A DNA stretch of 55,164 nucleotides, taken from NCBI GenBank assembly GCA_902537575.1, contig CACBBX010000004.1, positions 1-55,164 of the forward strand, written 5' to 3'. Each line of letters begins with the position of its first letter. Within the stretch, counting starts at the first letter, position 1. Position numbers and translations under genes: made by a program. The stretch is from an uncultured Pelagibacteraceae bacterium. GTDB lineage: Bacteria; Pseudomonadota; Alphaproteobacteria; Pelagibacterales; Pelagibacteraceae. Positions 24,682 to 32,607 of the stretch are shown here, piece by piece. The notes under the pieces were generated by a model. That model ran no database searches. It worked only from the letters and a program-made list of their open reading frames with translations, and was not told where the DNA came from.

Positions 24682-26499
24682 TTGGTTTCTTTAAATCCTA
24701 CAAATCAAAATTCCTTATTAATTAGTATAAAAATAAAAATTTCACAGTTGTTATTACAACCTAGTTTTATAATTGGATCAATTCTTGTAATAATCTTAAC
24801 TTATCTTGTTATTGCGCCAATAATTTCAATATTTTCTAACTCTGTATCCTTAACAATGATGGATGCAATGTTATCAGGGGGTAAAGATGGAGCGTTTACT
24901 TATAAGTACATAGACAGAGTTTTTACATCATCGATAAGTGAAAAAATTTTTTGGACGCCTTTAAAAAACTCTATAACTGTATCTTTTTTTGCAACTTTAA
25001 TTGCATTAGCATTAGGTTTAATTTTAGCCTCATTAGTTACTAGCACTAATATTTTTGGAAGAAGATATTTAGGATTTTTATTGATTATTCCGTACATGCT
25101 CCCTTCACAAGCTATGGCTACTGCATGGCTTACAATGTTTAAAAATAGAAAAATAAGTGGCCCACCTGGTATGTTAGAGTCTTTTGGATTTACACCTCCA
25201 GATTGGCTTGCATATGGACCGCTACCAATTTCTATTTGTATGGCATTAAGTTACTTTCCATTTGCTTTTCTTCTATTTTCAAGTGCACTTAGTAAAATAG
25301 ATATACAGTTAGAAGAAGTTGCTTCAACTCTAGGAGCAAAAACAAAAGCTATTTGGACTAAAATTATTTTACCACTGTTAATTCCAACTACTATGTCAGT
25401 TTTACTTTTAACAGTTGCAAGAACTTTAGGAACCTTTGCTACACCATATATATTAGGAACTCCTGCTAAATATACATTACTTTCAACTTCACTTTACTCA
25501 AGTGTTAGATCAAATGAGTCAGGTGTTGTTGCTGTACTAGCAATTGTATTAAGTTTAATTGGTGTAATGTTGCTACTTGTTGATATTTGGGTAGTAAGAA
25601 AGTGGCAAAGATTTGTAACAGTAGGAGGGAAGGGTATAAAACGACAACCATCTAAATTAGGATTATTTAGAACACCAACCACAATATTTGCATGGCTAAT
25701 TTTTTTATTAGCTGCTCTTGGACCATTTGTAGTTTTAGCATTATCGACTTTGATGAGAGAACCAGGCAATTTTTCGTTTTCTAATTTTGGTTTAGCATAT
25801 TGGACTGGTGTTAATGTGCCAGGAATGGACCAACCTGGAATGTTTACAAGTCCAGAAGTTTTGACTGCACTTAAAAATAGTTTTCTTATTGCTGGATCTG
25901 CATCAATAATATGTGGTGCATTAGGTTTACTAATTGGTTATGCAGTTGTTCGTTTGCCTGGAACATTAATATCTGGTTTTTTAAGACAGATATCTTTCCT
26001 ACCATATTTAATGCCAGGTCTAGCATTTGCAGCAGCTTACCTTTCTTTATTTGCTGTAGCTAGAGGACCTATTCCTGCATTGTATGGATCAATTAGTTTA
26101 TTAATTCTGGTAATGGTAGTAACCTATTTACCTTATGCATCGAGATCAGGTATTTCAGCAATGATGCAAGTTGGACCAGAACCTGAGGAAGCCGGTATGG
26201 TTTTAGGTGCTGGTTTTTGGAGAAGGATAGTTTCAATATTGGCTCCATTACAAAAATCTGCACTTGTAATTGCAATAATTCTTCCATTTATAACAGGAAT
26301 GAAAGAGCTAAGTTTAGTTGTCATGTTAGTAACTCCTGGAACAGAGCTACTCACAACTCAATCTATAAGATTTTTAGATTTTGGATATACTCAGTTGGCA
26401 AATGCAACTATATTAATAATTGGTGTAGTGGTTATGATATCGGTTTTAATTTTGAATAGAGTTACAAAAACAAATTTAGCTTCAGGATTAGGAGGGTAA
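24682..26499 (+). CDS. ABC transporter permease with two fused permease domains, FbpB/SfuB type
   Basis: 605 residues with about 12 spans in two homologous halves. Each half has an EAA-type loop: 'QLEEVASTLGAKTKAIWTKIILPLLIP' in the first half and 'EPEEAGMVLGAGFWRRIVSILAPL' in the second. This duplicated layout is typical of ferric iron importers (FbpB, SfuB). The start is TTG at 24682, supported by GAGAGG 5 nt upstream; no ATG is available nearby. The gene ends exactly where the ATPase gene begins, with GGAGGG in its last codons acting as that gene's ribosome binding site. Confidence 0.9.
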   Translation: MVSLNPTNQNSLLISIKIKISQLLLQPSFIIGSILVIILTYLVIAPIISIFSNSVSLTMMDAMLSGGKDGAFTYKYIDRVFTSSISEKIFWTPLKNSITVSFFATLIALALGLILASLVTSTNIFGRRYLGFLLIIPYMLPSQAMATAWLTMFKNRKISGPPGMLESFGFTPPDWLAYGPLPISICMALSYFPFAFLLFSSALSKIDIQLEEVASTLGAKTKAIWTKIILPLLIPTTMSVLLLTVARTLGTFATPYILGTPAKYTLLSTSLYSSVRSNESGVVAVLAIVLSLIGVMLLLVDIWVVRKWQRFVTVGGKGIKRQPSKLGLFRTPTTIFAWLIFLLAALGPFVVLALSTLMREPGNFSFSNFGLAYWTGVNVPGMDQPGMFTSPEVLTALKNSFLIAGSASIICGALGLLIGYAVVRLPGTLISGFLRQISFLPYLMPGLAFAAAYLSLFAVARGPIPALYGSISLLILVMVVTYLPYASRSGISAMMQVGPEPEEAGMVLGAGFWRRIVSILAPLQKSALVIAIILPFITGMKELSLVVMLVTPGTELLTTQSIRFLDFGYTQLANATILIIGVVVMISVLILNRVTKTNLASGLGG

Positions 26500-27573
26500 A
26501 TGTCTGAGATAAAATTAAATTCTTTGGTTAAAAATTTTGGAGGAAATTCTTTAGCTGTTGACAATCTTTCAGTCACTTTTCCTTCTGGTGAATTTGTTTG
26601 TTTATTAGGGCCTTCTGGTTGTGGAAAAACAACAACATTGAGAATGATTGCTGGATTAGAAAGACCTGATAGTGGCGAAATATTCTGTGGAGATCAAACC
26701 TATTTTTCATCTAATACAGGAGAATATTTAAAAACTGAAAAAAGAAACTTAGGTTTAATGTTTCAAAGTTATGCGCTTTGGCCTCATATGACTGTATTCC
26801 AAAATATTGTTTTTGGCCTTGATATGAAAAATGTGTCTTCCTCTGAAAAAGATAAAAAATTTGTAGAATTAGAAAATCTTTTCCAACTTAAAAATCTTAA
26901 AAATCGATATCCGTCTGAGTTGTCTGGCGGACAACAACAAAGGGTTGCTCTGGCAAGAATGTTGGCGGTAAATCCTAATTTATTACTATTAGACGAACCT
27001 CTCTCAAATTTAGATTCAAATCTTCGACTAGAAATGAGAGCAGAATTAAAAAGGTTACATCAAACTTTAGGCTGCACTATAGTTTTTGTTACACATGATC
27101 AAATGGAAGCGATGACTTTAGCTACATCAATAGCCGTTATGAATAAAGGAATAATTGAACAGCTAGCAAAACCAATGGAAATATATAAAAATCCAAAATC
27201 TCTTTTTGTTGCAAAATTTGTAGGAAGTCCCCAAATGAATATAGTAGATTTTAATGATGGTGAGCAATTAGCTTTAAGTTTATTAAATAAAACAAAGTTT
27301 GATAGAAATAATGTTAAAACATTAGGCATAAGACCAGAGTCTATAAAATTAACATCAAAAGATAATGGAGATATCAATGGTAAAATCGAAACTATTCAAC
27401 CTACTGGAGCAGATTGGATAGTTGGACTTAATATTTCTGGTAAATCAATATTTGCAATTAGTTCAGACCAACCTCCTGGAAATGAAAATGATATAATTGG
27501 TTTATCTTTTAAATTAGATGGTTTGCATACATTTGATAGAAATGATCTCAAACTAGAAGCAGACAAGAAGTAA
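26500..27573 (+). CDS. ABC transporter ATPase, FbpC/PotA type
   Basis: 357 residues. Walker A GPSGCGKTT at 37-45, Q-loop 'LMFQSYALWPHM', signature LSGGQQQR, Walker B 'LLLLDEPLSNLD' and H-loop 'FVTHDQMEAMTLA' are all present. The C-terminal ~110 residues form a TOBE-like regulatory domain ('TLGIRPESI'). It starts directly at the end of the permease gene. Its 3' end lies 17 bp from the right copy of the tRNA-Leu repeat, so the ABC operon ends exactly at the cassette boundary. Confidence 0.92.
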   Translation: MSEIKLNSLVKNFGGNSLAVDNLSVTFPSGEFVCLLGPSGCGKTTTLRMIAGLERPDSGEIFCGDQTYFSSNTGEYLKTEKRNLGLMFQSYALWPHMTVFQNIVFGLDMKNVSSSEKDKKFVELENLFQLKNLKNRYPSELSGGQQQRVALARMLAVNPNLLLLDEPLSNLDSNLRLEMRAELKRLHQTLGCTIVFVTHDQMEAMTLATSIAVMNKGIIEQLAKPMEIYKNPKSLFVAKFVGSPQMNIVDFNDGEQLALSLLNKTKFDRNNVKTLGIRPESIKLTSKDNGDINGKIETIQPTGADWIVGLNISGKSIFAISSDQPPGNENDIIGLSFKLDGLHTFDRNDLKLEADKK

Positions 27574-27590
27574 GAGAGATAAATTAAAAA

Positions 27591-27693
27591 AATTTTACTT
27601 ATTCTTCTTGTTCAATTATAAATATTAGCATAAATACTCATGAAATTCATTAATGCCCTCGTGGTGAAATTGGTAGACACAAAGGACTTAAAA
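27591..27693 (+). repeat. Right copy of 103-bp direct repeat, continuing into intact tRNA-Leu
   Basis: 97 of 103 positions are identical to 22305-22407. Here the sequence continues into a complete tRNA-Leu gene. The two copies lie 5286 bp apart and enclose suhB and the ABC operon. Confidence 0.92.
27608..27636 (+). promoter_or_regulatory. Candidate promoter of tRNA-Leu
   Basis: TTGTTC, 17-bp spacer, TAAATA, ending 18 nt before the tRNA 5' end. The left repeat copy keeps nearly the same layout (TTGTTG, 17 bp, TAAACA). Supported by position and sequence only. Confidence 0.45.
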
Positions 27694-27740
27694 TCCTTGC
27701 CGCTTGCGGAGTGCCAGTTCGAGTCTGGCCGAGGGCACCA
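27655..27740 (+). tRNA. tRNA-Leu (anticodon UAA)
   Basis: 86 bases with CCA encoded. Acceptor GCCCTCG pairs with CGAGGGC, the anticodon arm is AAGGA-loop-TCCTT with loop CTTAAAA (anticodon TAA), and a long variable arm (GCCGCTTGCGGAGTGC region) marks a class II tRNA. The T arm GCCAG/TTCGAGT/CTGGC is intact. The nadK ATG lies only 4 nt beyond CCA. Confidence 0.97.
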
Positions 27741-27744
27741 TTAA

Positions 27745-28515
27745 ATGAGTAAACTTCAAATCATTTCAGATAAAAATAAAAAATCTCTCACAATTAAAAA
27801 TATACTCACAAAAAAGATTGAAACTAGTCAATTTAAAAAATCTAATCTGGTAATTGTTATAGGTGGTGACGGTTTTATGCTTCAAACACTAAAGAAAAAT
27901 AAAAATTCAAAAAAGGAATTTTATGGAATTAATTCAGGAAATTATGGTTTTCTAATGAATATATTTTCATCAAAAAATATTATTAAAAATTTAACAAAAG
28001 CTCATATGATCTCGATTTCTCCTTTAGAAATGACAGTTAGAAACAAGAATAACAAATTAAAAAAATCACTAGCTATTAATGAAGTTTCTATCCTAAGACA
28101 AAGTAGACAAGCTGCTTCACTATCAATTAAACAAGGTTCAAGACAAATAATTAAAAAATTAGTTTCTGATGGTGTTTTGGTGTCTACTCCTGCAGGAAGT
28201 ACTGCTTATAATTTATCAGTTCATGGTCCAATATTAAGTTTAAATTCTAAAAAATTATCTATTTCACCAATTAGCCCCTTTAGACCTAGAAGATGGAAAG
28301 GGAAAATTGTTAATGATAAATCAAAAATTACTATTACTAACTTAAATCCAGTTAAAAGACCCATAAGTGCAGTCGCTGATAATCTAGAAGTAAGAAATGC
28401 GAAGTCGATAACAATTAAAACTAATACCAAAATTAAATTTAATCTTCTTTATGATAAAAATAGAAGTTTACAAAAAAAAATAAAAATTGAACAATTAAGA
28501 GGAGAAACAATTTAA
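27745..28515 (+). CDS. nadK: NAD kinase
   Basis: 256 residues. GGDGF at 40-44 is the catalytic/ATP loop, 'GINSGNYGFLMN' follows, and 'VSTPAGSTAYNLSVHGPIL' is the NAD-binding block of the family. It phosphorylates NAD to NADP. There is no Shine-Dalgarno sequence: the start codon comes 4 nt after the tRNA-Leu CCA, so after tRNA 3' processing the mRNA would be almost leaderless. Slightly short compared with E. coli NadK but all motifs are present. Confidence 0.93.
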   Translation: MSKLQIISDKNKKSLTIKNILTKKIETSQFKKSNLVIVIGGDGFMLQTLKKNKNSKKEFYGINSGNYGFLMNIFSSKNIIKNLTKAHMISISPLEMTVRNKNNKLKKSLAINEVSILRQSRQAASLSIKQGSRQIIKKLVSDGVLVSTPAGSTAYNLSVHGPILSLNSKKLSISPISPFRPRRWKGKIVNDKSKITITNLNPVKRPISAVADNLEVRNAKSITIKTNTKIKFNLLYDKNRSLQKKIKIEQLRGETI

Positions 28516-28517
28516 TT

Positions 28518-28655
28518 ATGAAAAAAATTCATCCAGTTGCTTTGGTACTAATTGTTCTAGTAGTTGGTTTTTTTTCATTTAAAATTATGTCATTCCTAGG
28601 CTGCTATGTTCGTATCGAAGATGTATCTAAATGTTTGAAACTAACAGCCTGGTAA
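28518..28655 (+). CDS. Small membrane protein (45 aa), hypothetical
   Basis: A 45-codon ORF starting 2 nt after the nadK stop. It has one hydrophobic segment, 'VALVLIVLVVGFFSFKIM', then a short tail with two cysteines (GCYVRIEDVSKCLKLTAW). No family recognised. Tight spacing after nadK supports co-expression. It is the last ORF before the tRNA-Thr fragment. Confidence 0.5.
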   Translation: MKKIHPVALVLIVLVVGFFSFKIMSFLGCYVRIEDVSKCLKLTAW

Positions 28656-28680
28656 GAGATTATTATAAAATATTGATAAT

Positions 28681-28735
28681 TGATGGTGCCCCCGCACGGA
28701 TTCGAACCGCGGACGTATTGATTACAAATCAATTG
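28681..28735 (-). repeat. Left copy of 55-bp direct repeat (3' part of tRNA-Thr)
   Basis: 54 of 55 bases match 30178-30232. The segment covers the tRNA-Thr gene (minus strand) from just before the anticodon stem to CCA plus 3 bp of downstream flank. It ends abruptly at the D-arm side. Confidence 0.94.
28684..28735 (-). pseudogene. 3' fragment of tRNA-Thr(UGU)
   Basis: Anticodon arm, variable loop, T arm, acceptor 3' strand and CCA of the intact gene at 30181-30256 are present, with a single change (variable-loop/anticodon-proximal base). The acceptor 5' strand and D arm are missing, so it cannot fold into a tRNA. It looks like the far attachment site left by an insertion into tRNA-Thr. The remaining bases up to 28826 hold no recognisable feature. 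Confidence 0.93.
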
Positions 28736-28826
28736 TTTCAGTTTAAACAAACTTTTATTATTAAAAGTAATTCTGAAATATTATTATTCTGGTTATACTC
28801 TAGTCACAATGGTAAAATACTAAATC

Positions 28827-30158
28827 ATGAATATTAATATTCAAAAAGCGCTTAAATTTCATAAAGAGGGTAATCTCAAAGATGCTGAAATTTTTTATAG
28901 AAAAATATTAAAATCTGATCCAAAACTTAGTTTTATTCATTTGAATCTTGGTGTCTTACTATTTGGACTTGGTCGATTTAATGATGCTGAATTAAGTATG
29001 AAGAAGGCAATTGAATTAAAGCCAGATTATCCAGAAGCTTACAACACACTTGGTACTGTATTACATAAAATTAAAAAAACAAATGAAGCTGAGGCTTGTG
29101 TTAAAAAAGCATTAATACTTAAAAAAGATTTTTCTGAAGCATATATTAACTTAAGTTTTATTTTACGGGAGTCAGGTAGGCTAGAAGAAGCTGAAAAAAT
29201 TTATAAAAAAGCTATAAAACAAAATTCTAATTTAAGTATATTTTTAAAAGGTTATTCAAGAAATATATCTTATATGGAAACAGCAAAATACGCTGTTAAA
29301 AAACTTGAGAAATTGTGTTTAGAACACCATGATAAAAATAATTCAGCAATAAAGTTACCTCTAGCTATTCATTATTTTTTAAATGGTGATTTAAATAATA
29401 GTAGAAAATTAGTTAATTCTTATTTTGCAAATACATCAAATATTCAGAAAATTAAGAATAAAGATGGAGACAATTATTGGATATGGTTAAATTATTTATT
29501 AGATTATCATGAGAACATTGAACAACATAATGAAAATAATTTTCAATCAAATATAATTTATGTGATTGGTGATAGTCATGCATTATCAAGTCATGGTATT
29601 AAAATTAAAAAATCAAAAAATAATTTTTTATCTAAATGTGAATGGATTTGGGGCTGTAAACAATGGCATCTTCAAAAGGCGCATAATAATAAATTTAAAT
29701 ATAAATTTGAAAAAATAATCACATCTATACCATTAAAATCAGAGATTCTTATGTCAGTAGGTGAGATTGACTGTAGAATTAATGAAGGTATTCTTGTTTA
29801 TAATAAAAAAAATCCTAAAGAAGATATTAATTTACTAATCGAGAAAACTATCAATGGTTATTTGAGCTACATAGTAGACACAGTTTTACCTTATGATCAC
29901 AAAATTACTATACAAGGAATTCCCTGTCCAAATTTAGATAAATCTAAAATAAACGAGTTAGATATTTTAAACTTAGCTAAACTCATAAAAAAATTTAACA
30001 AGGTACTAAAAGCAAAATCCATGTCCTTTGGATTTGAATTTTTGGATTTAGGCGTCATCACAGACAATGGTGAAGGAATTTCAAATAAAATCTGGCATAT
30101 TGATCAATATCATATTTCCCCTTCTGGAATAAAAGAAGCGTGGCAAAAACAATTTTAG
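28827..30158 (+). CDS. TPR protein with C-terminal SGNH-hydrolase-like domain
   Basis: 443 residues. The first ~140 residues are four TPR-like repeats ('ALKFHKEGNLKDAEIFYRKIL', 'LGVLLFGLGRFNDAELSMKKAI', 'LGTVLHKIKKTNEAEACVKKAL', 'LSFILRESGRLEEAEKIYKKAI'). The C-terminal part has 'YVIGDSHALSSHG' (S250 as candidate nucleophile), 'SVGEIDCR', and D426-x-x-H429 in 'WHIDQYHIS', which together match the SGNH/GDSL layout. An esterase or acetyl-transfer role in surface glycan modification is possible but unproven. It is the only gene in the tRNA-Thr-bounded cassette. Confidence 0.7.
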   Translation: MNINIQKALKFHKEGNLKDAEIFYRKILKSDPKLSFIHLNLGVLLFGLGRFNDAELSMKKAIELKPDYPEAYNTLGTVLHKIKKTNEAEACVKKALILKKDFSEAYINLSFILRESGRLEEAEKIYKKAIKQNSNLSIFLKGYSRNISYMETAKYAVKKLEKLCLEHHDKNNSAIKLPLAIHYFLNGDLNNSRKLVNSYFANTSNIQKIKNKDGDNYWIWLNYLLDYHENIEQHNENNFQSNIIYVIGDSHALSSHGIKIKKSKNNFLSKCEWIWGCKQWHLQKAHNNKFKYKFEKIITSIPLKSEILMSVGEIDCRINEGILVYNKKNPKEDINLLIEKTINGYLSYIVDTVLPYDHKITIQGIPCPNLDKSKINELDILNLAKLIKKFNKVLKAKSMSFGFEFLDLGVITDNGEGISNKIWHIDQYHISPSGIKEAWQKQF

Positions 30159-30177
30159 CTAGTTATTTTTTCAAGAG

Positions 30178-30232
30178 TGATGGTGCCCCCGCACGGATTC
30201 GAACCGCGGACCTATTGATTACAAATCAATTG
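30178..30232 (-). repeat. Right copy of 55-bp direct repeat, inside intact tRNA-Thr
   Basis: Same 55 bases as 28681-28735 with one mismatch (C here, G at 28715). The period of the repeat is 1497 bp. The anticodon arm within it is itself a perfect inverted repeat, as usual for tyrosine-recombinase core sites. Confidence 0.94.
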
Positions 30233-30256
30233 CTCTACCAACTGAGCTACAAGGGC
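30181..30256 (-). tRNA. tRNA-Thr (anticodon UGU)
   Basis: 76 bases including CCA. Acceptor GCCCTTG pairs with CGGGGGC (two G-U pairs), D arm GTAGCTCAGTTGGTAGAGC is normal, anticodon stem ATTGA/TCAAT encloses loop TTTGTAA (anticodon TGT), and the T arm is GCGG/TTCGAAT/CCGT-like. It is the complete copy of the fragment at 28684-28735. Confidence 0.97.
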
Positions 30257-30289
30257 ATGCGCAATAACTATTAACTATTTATTAAATAA

Positions 30290-31033
30290 TCAACTCTTTT
30301 TTTTAATATAACTTAAATGATGAAATACAATAGCAGCACTATTAGAGATATTTAAACTTTCAATATTATCATTCATATTAATTTTAACAAAGAAATCAGC
30401 ATATTTACCAGTATGTTGTCTCATACCAAAACCTTCAGATCCAAATAATAAAATATTATTTCCTTCCCACTTGATGTCTGTAAAATCCTTTTCACCCCTC
30501 ACATCAAAACCATAAACCCAAAAATTTTTTTCTCTAAGATTTTTTAGTGTTGAATTTATATTAGATACTTCAAAAATATTTAAATGTTCCATACATCCAC
30601 TAGCAGATTTATACATTAGCTTACTATCACTTGGAAAGTGCCTTTCTTTTACTATCAAACCATCAATATTAAATGAAGCTGCACTCCTAATTAAAGAACC
30701 CATATTTCTAGGGTCTGTTACTTCATCTAAACAAACAAATGTAAGATTATTTTTGTCTTTTATAAATTGTTTAAGATCAGGTTGATCTAAATGTTCTATT
30801 TCAGCAACGTAACCATTATGCATTAAATGTTCTTTAGATGAATATTTGTCCAATTCTTTTTTTGATTTGAAATAAACTTTTACATCTTCTAAAAGATTTT
30901 TATTCTGGTTTTTTCTGTGAATATTTTTTTTTGCTTCTTCAGTTAAAAAAACTCTTAAAACCTTTCTTTGTGGGTTTCTAAGAGCCTCAATAACAGCATG
31001 TTGACCAACAATAAAAAATGAGGATTTGTTCAT
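30290..31033 (-). CDS. rlmB: 23S rRNA (guanosine-2251-2'-O)-methyltransferase RlmB (SpoU/TrmH family)
   Basis: 247 residues. The N-terminus 'FFIVGQHAVIEALRNPQRKVLRVFL' is the RNA-binding L30e-like domain of RlmB/TrmH family members. The C-terminal SPOUT knot domain has motif 1 'DEVTDPRNMGSLIRSAASF', motif 2 'LFGSEGFGMR' and motif 3 'SLNISNSAAIVF'. It transfers methyl from SAM to a ribose 2'-OH in 23S rRNA. Assignment to RlmB rather than another TrmH-like enzyme is by domain layout. It is transcribed away from the tRNA-tuf block. Confidence 0.9.
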   Translation of the reverse strand: MNKSSFFIVGQHAVIEALRNPQRKVLRVFLTEEAKKNIHRKNQNKNLLEDVKVYFKSKKELDKYSSKEHLMHNGYVAEIEHLDQPDLKQFIKDKNNLTFVCLDEVTDPRNMGSLIRSAASFNIDGLIVKERHFPSDSKLMYKSASGCMEHLNIFEVSNINSTLKNLREKNFWVYGFDVRGEKDFTDIKWEGNNILLFGSEGFGMRQHTGKYADFFVKINMNDNIESLNISNSAAIVFHHLSYIKKKS

Positions 31034-31087
31034 AAATTATGATGAGTTTTACACGTTTTTTTGAATATTTGGCTATTAAATCACGTG

Positions 31088-31115
31088 TTGCATTTGCATA
31101 AATAAAATATATAAA
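31088..31115 (+). promoter_or_regulatory. Candidate promoter of the tRNA-Tyr/tRNA-Gly/tuf transcript
   Basis: TTGCAT, 16-bp spacer, TATAAA, about 48 nt before tRNA-Tyr and in the only gap upstream of it. A small GGGGA/TCCCC hairpin sits between this and the tRNA. Confidence 0.4.
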
Positions 31116-31162
31116 ACGCATGTTGTTTAAAGCTTTATTGAACAGGGGACACTTCCCCAAAA

Positions 31163-31248
31163 GGAGGGGTTCCAGAGCGGTCAAATGGGGCGGGCTGTAA
31201 ACCCGTTGACTTCGGTCTTCGAAAGTTCGAATCTTTCCCCCTCCACCA
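31163..31248 (+). tRNA. tRNA-Tyr (anticodon GUA)
   Basis: 86 bases with CCA. Acceptor GGAGGGG pairs with CCCCTCC, the anticodon loop CTGTAAA gives GUA, and a class II long variable arm follows. It precedes tRNA-Gly and tuf in the order tyr-gly-tuf-trp also seen in other bacteria. Confidence 0.97.
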
Positions 31249-31294
31249 TTCAGTAGAATTTTAAGTGACAATGGAGTGTTACTCTTGGGGTTGT

Positions 31295-31368
31295 GCGGGT
31301 GTAGTTCAATGGTAGAACGCTAGCCTTCCAAGCTGGATGTAAGGGTTCGATTCCCTTTACCCGCTCCA
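31295..31368 (+). tRNA. tRNA-Gly (anticodon UCC)
   Basis: 74 bases with CCA. Acceptor GCGGGTG pairs with TACCCGC (one G-U), anticodon stem CTAGC/GCTGG encloses loop CTTCCAA (anticodon TCC). It lies 48 bp before tuf. Confidence 0.97.
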
Positions 31369-31416
31369 AGAAAAAAAATTAGTAATGAAACAAATAAAAC
31401 TGAGGTAAAAAAAGTA

Positions 31417-32607
31417 ATGTCGAAAGAAAAATTTGTAAGAAATAAACCCCACTGTAACATTGGGACTATTGGTCATGTCGACCATGGCAAAACAACTCTT
31501 ACTGCTGCAATCACAAATGTGTTAGCACAAGCAGGTGGTGGAACTGCGGTTGCTTATGATCAAATTGATAAAGCGCCGGAAGAAAAAGAAAGAGGGATAA
31601 CAATTTCAACTGCTCATGTTGAGTATGAAACTGAAAAGAGACACTATGCTCACGTAGATTGTCCAGGCCACGCTGACTATGTAAAAAATATGATTACGGG
31701 TGCAGCGCAAATGGATGGTGCAATTTTAGTTGTAAATGCTGCAGACGGTCCAATGCCGCAAACCAGAGAACATATTCTTTTAGGAAGACAAGTTGGTATT
31801 CCAGCAATCGTTGTTTATTTAAATAAAGTTGATCAAGTTGACGACAAAGAAATGATTGAACTTGTAGAAGAGGAAATTAAAGAGCTTTTAACTTCTTATA
31901 AATATCCTGGTGATAAAACACCAATCGTTAAAGGTTCTGCTTTAGCAGCTGTTGAAGGAAGAGATGACGAAATTGGAAAAAATTCGATTTTAGAATTAAT
32001 GAAAGCTGTTGACGAGCATATTCCGCAACCAACAAGAGAAGTAGATAAACCTTTTTTGATGCCTGTTGAGGATGTCTTTTCAATTTCAGGAAGAGGAACA
32101 GTTGCAACCGGTAGAGTTGAATCAGGAATGATTAAAACCGGTGAGGAAGTTGAAATAGTTGGAATTAGAGAAACTAAAAAATCGGTTTGTACTGGTGTTG
32201 AGATGTTTAGAAAGCTTTTAGACTCTGGAGAAGCTGGTGATAATGTGGGTATATTATTAAGAGGTATAGAGAGAACTGATATTGAAAGAGGTCAAGTTCT
32301 GTGTAAACCTGGATCAATTACCCCACATACTAAATTTGAAGCTCAAGCGTATGTACTTAAAAAAGATGAAGGTGGTAGACACACTCCATTCTTTACTAAA
32401 TACAGACCACAGTTTTATTTTAGAACAACAGATGTGACAGGTGAAGTTGAATTACCAGCTGGAACAGAAATGGTTATGCCAGGTGATGACGCTAAATTCA
32501 CGGTTAAATTAATTACACCGATTGCAATGGCTGAAAAATTAAATTTCGCTATTCGTGAAGGTGGAAGAACTGTTGGAGCAGGAGTAGTAACTAAAATTAT
32601 AGAGTAA
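31417..32607 (+). CDS. tuf: Elongation factor Tu
   Basis: 396 residues, standard length. P-loop GHVDHGKT at 19-26, switch II 'DCPGHADY', base-recognition 'NKVD', and the C-terminal '[16 protein letters not shown]'-like end are all present. EF-Tu delivers aminoacyl-tRNA to the ribosome. It sits between tRNA-Gly and tRNA-Trp upstream of secE and is the only tuf in the window; the usual place after fusA has none. The stop codon lies in the loop of a 7-bp hairpin (32598-32614). Confidence 0.99.
   Translation: MSKEKFVRNKPHCNIGTIGHVDHGKTTLTAAITNVLAQAGGGTAVAYDQIDKAPEEKERGITISTAHVEYETEKRHYAHVDCPGHADYVKNMITGAAQMDGAILVVNAADGPMPQTREHILLGRQVGIPAIVVYLNKVDQVDDKEMIELVEEEIKELLTSYKYPGDKTPIVKGSALAAVEGRDDEIGKNSILELMKAVDEHIPQPTREVDKPFLMPVEDVFSISGRGTVATGRVESGMIKTGEEVEIVGIRETKKSVCTGVEMFRKLLDSGEAGDNVGILLRGIERTDIERGQVLCKPGSITPHTKFEAQAYVLKKDEGGRHTPFFTKYRPQFYFRTTDVTGEVELPAGTEMVMPGDDAKFTVKLITPIAMAEKLNFAIREGGRTVGAGVVTKIIE

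Noticed and set aside
26217-26459. 80-codon plus-strand ORF in another frame of the FbpB-type permease
   Set aside because: The permease frame with its second EAA loop is clearly the coding one here.
28631-28837. 68-codon plus-strand ORF through the tRNA-Thr fragment
   Set aside because: Its 'APARIRTADVLITNQ' part is the translated antisense of a tRNA, a common annotation artefact.
30987-31271. 94-codon minus-strand ORF across tRNA-Tyr
   Set aside because: It contains 'GGGGKIRTFEDRSQR', again the translated reverse of a tRNA gene, and overlaps rlmB.
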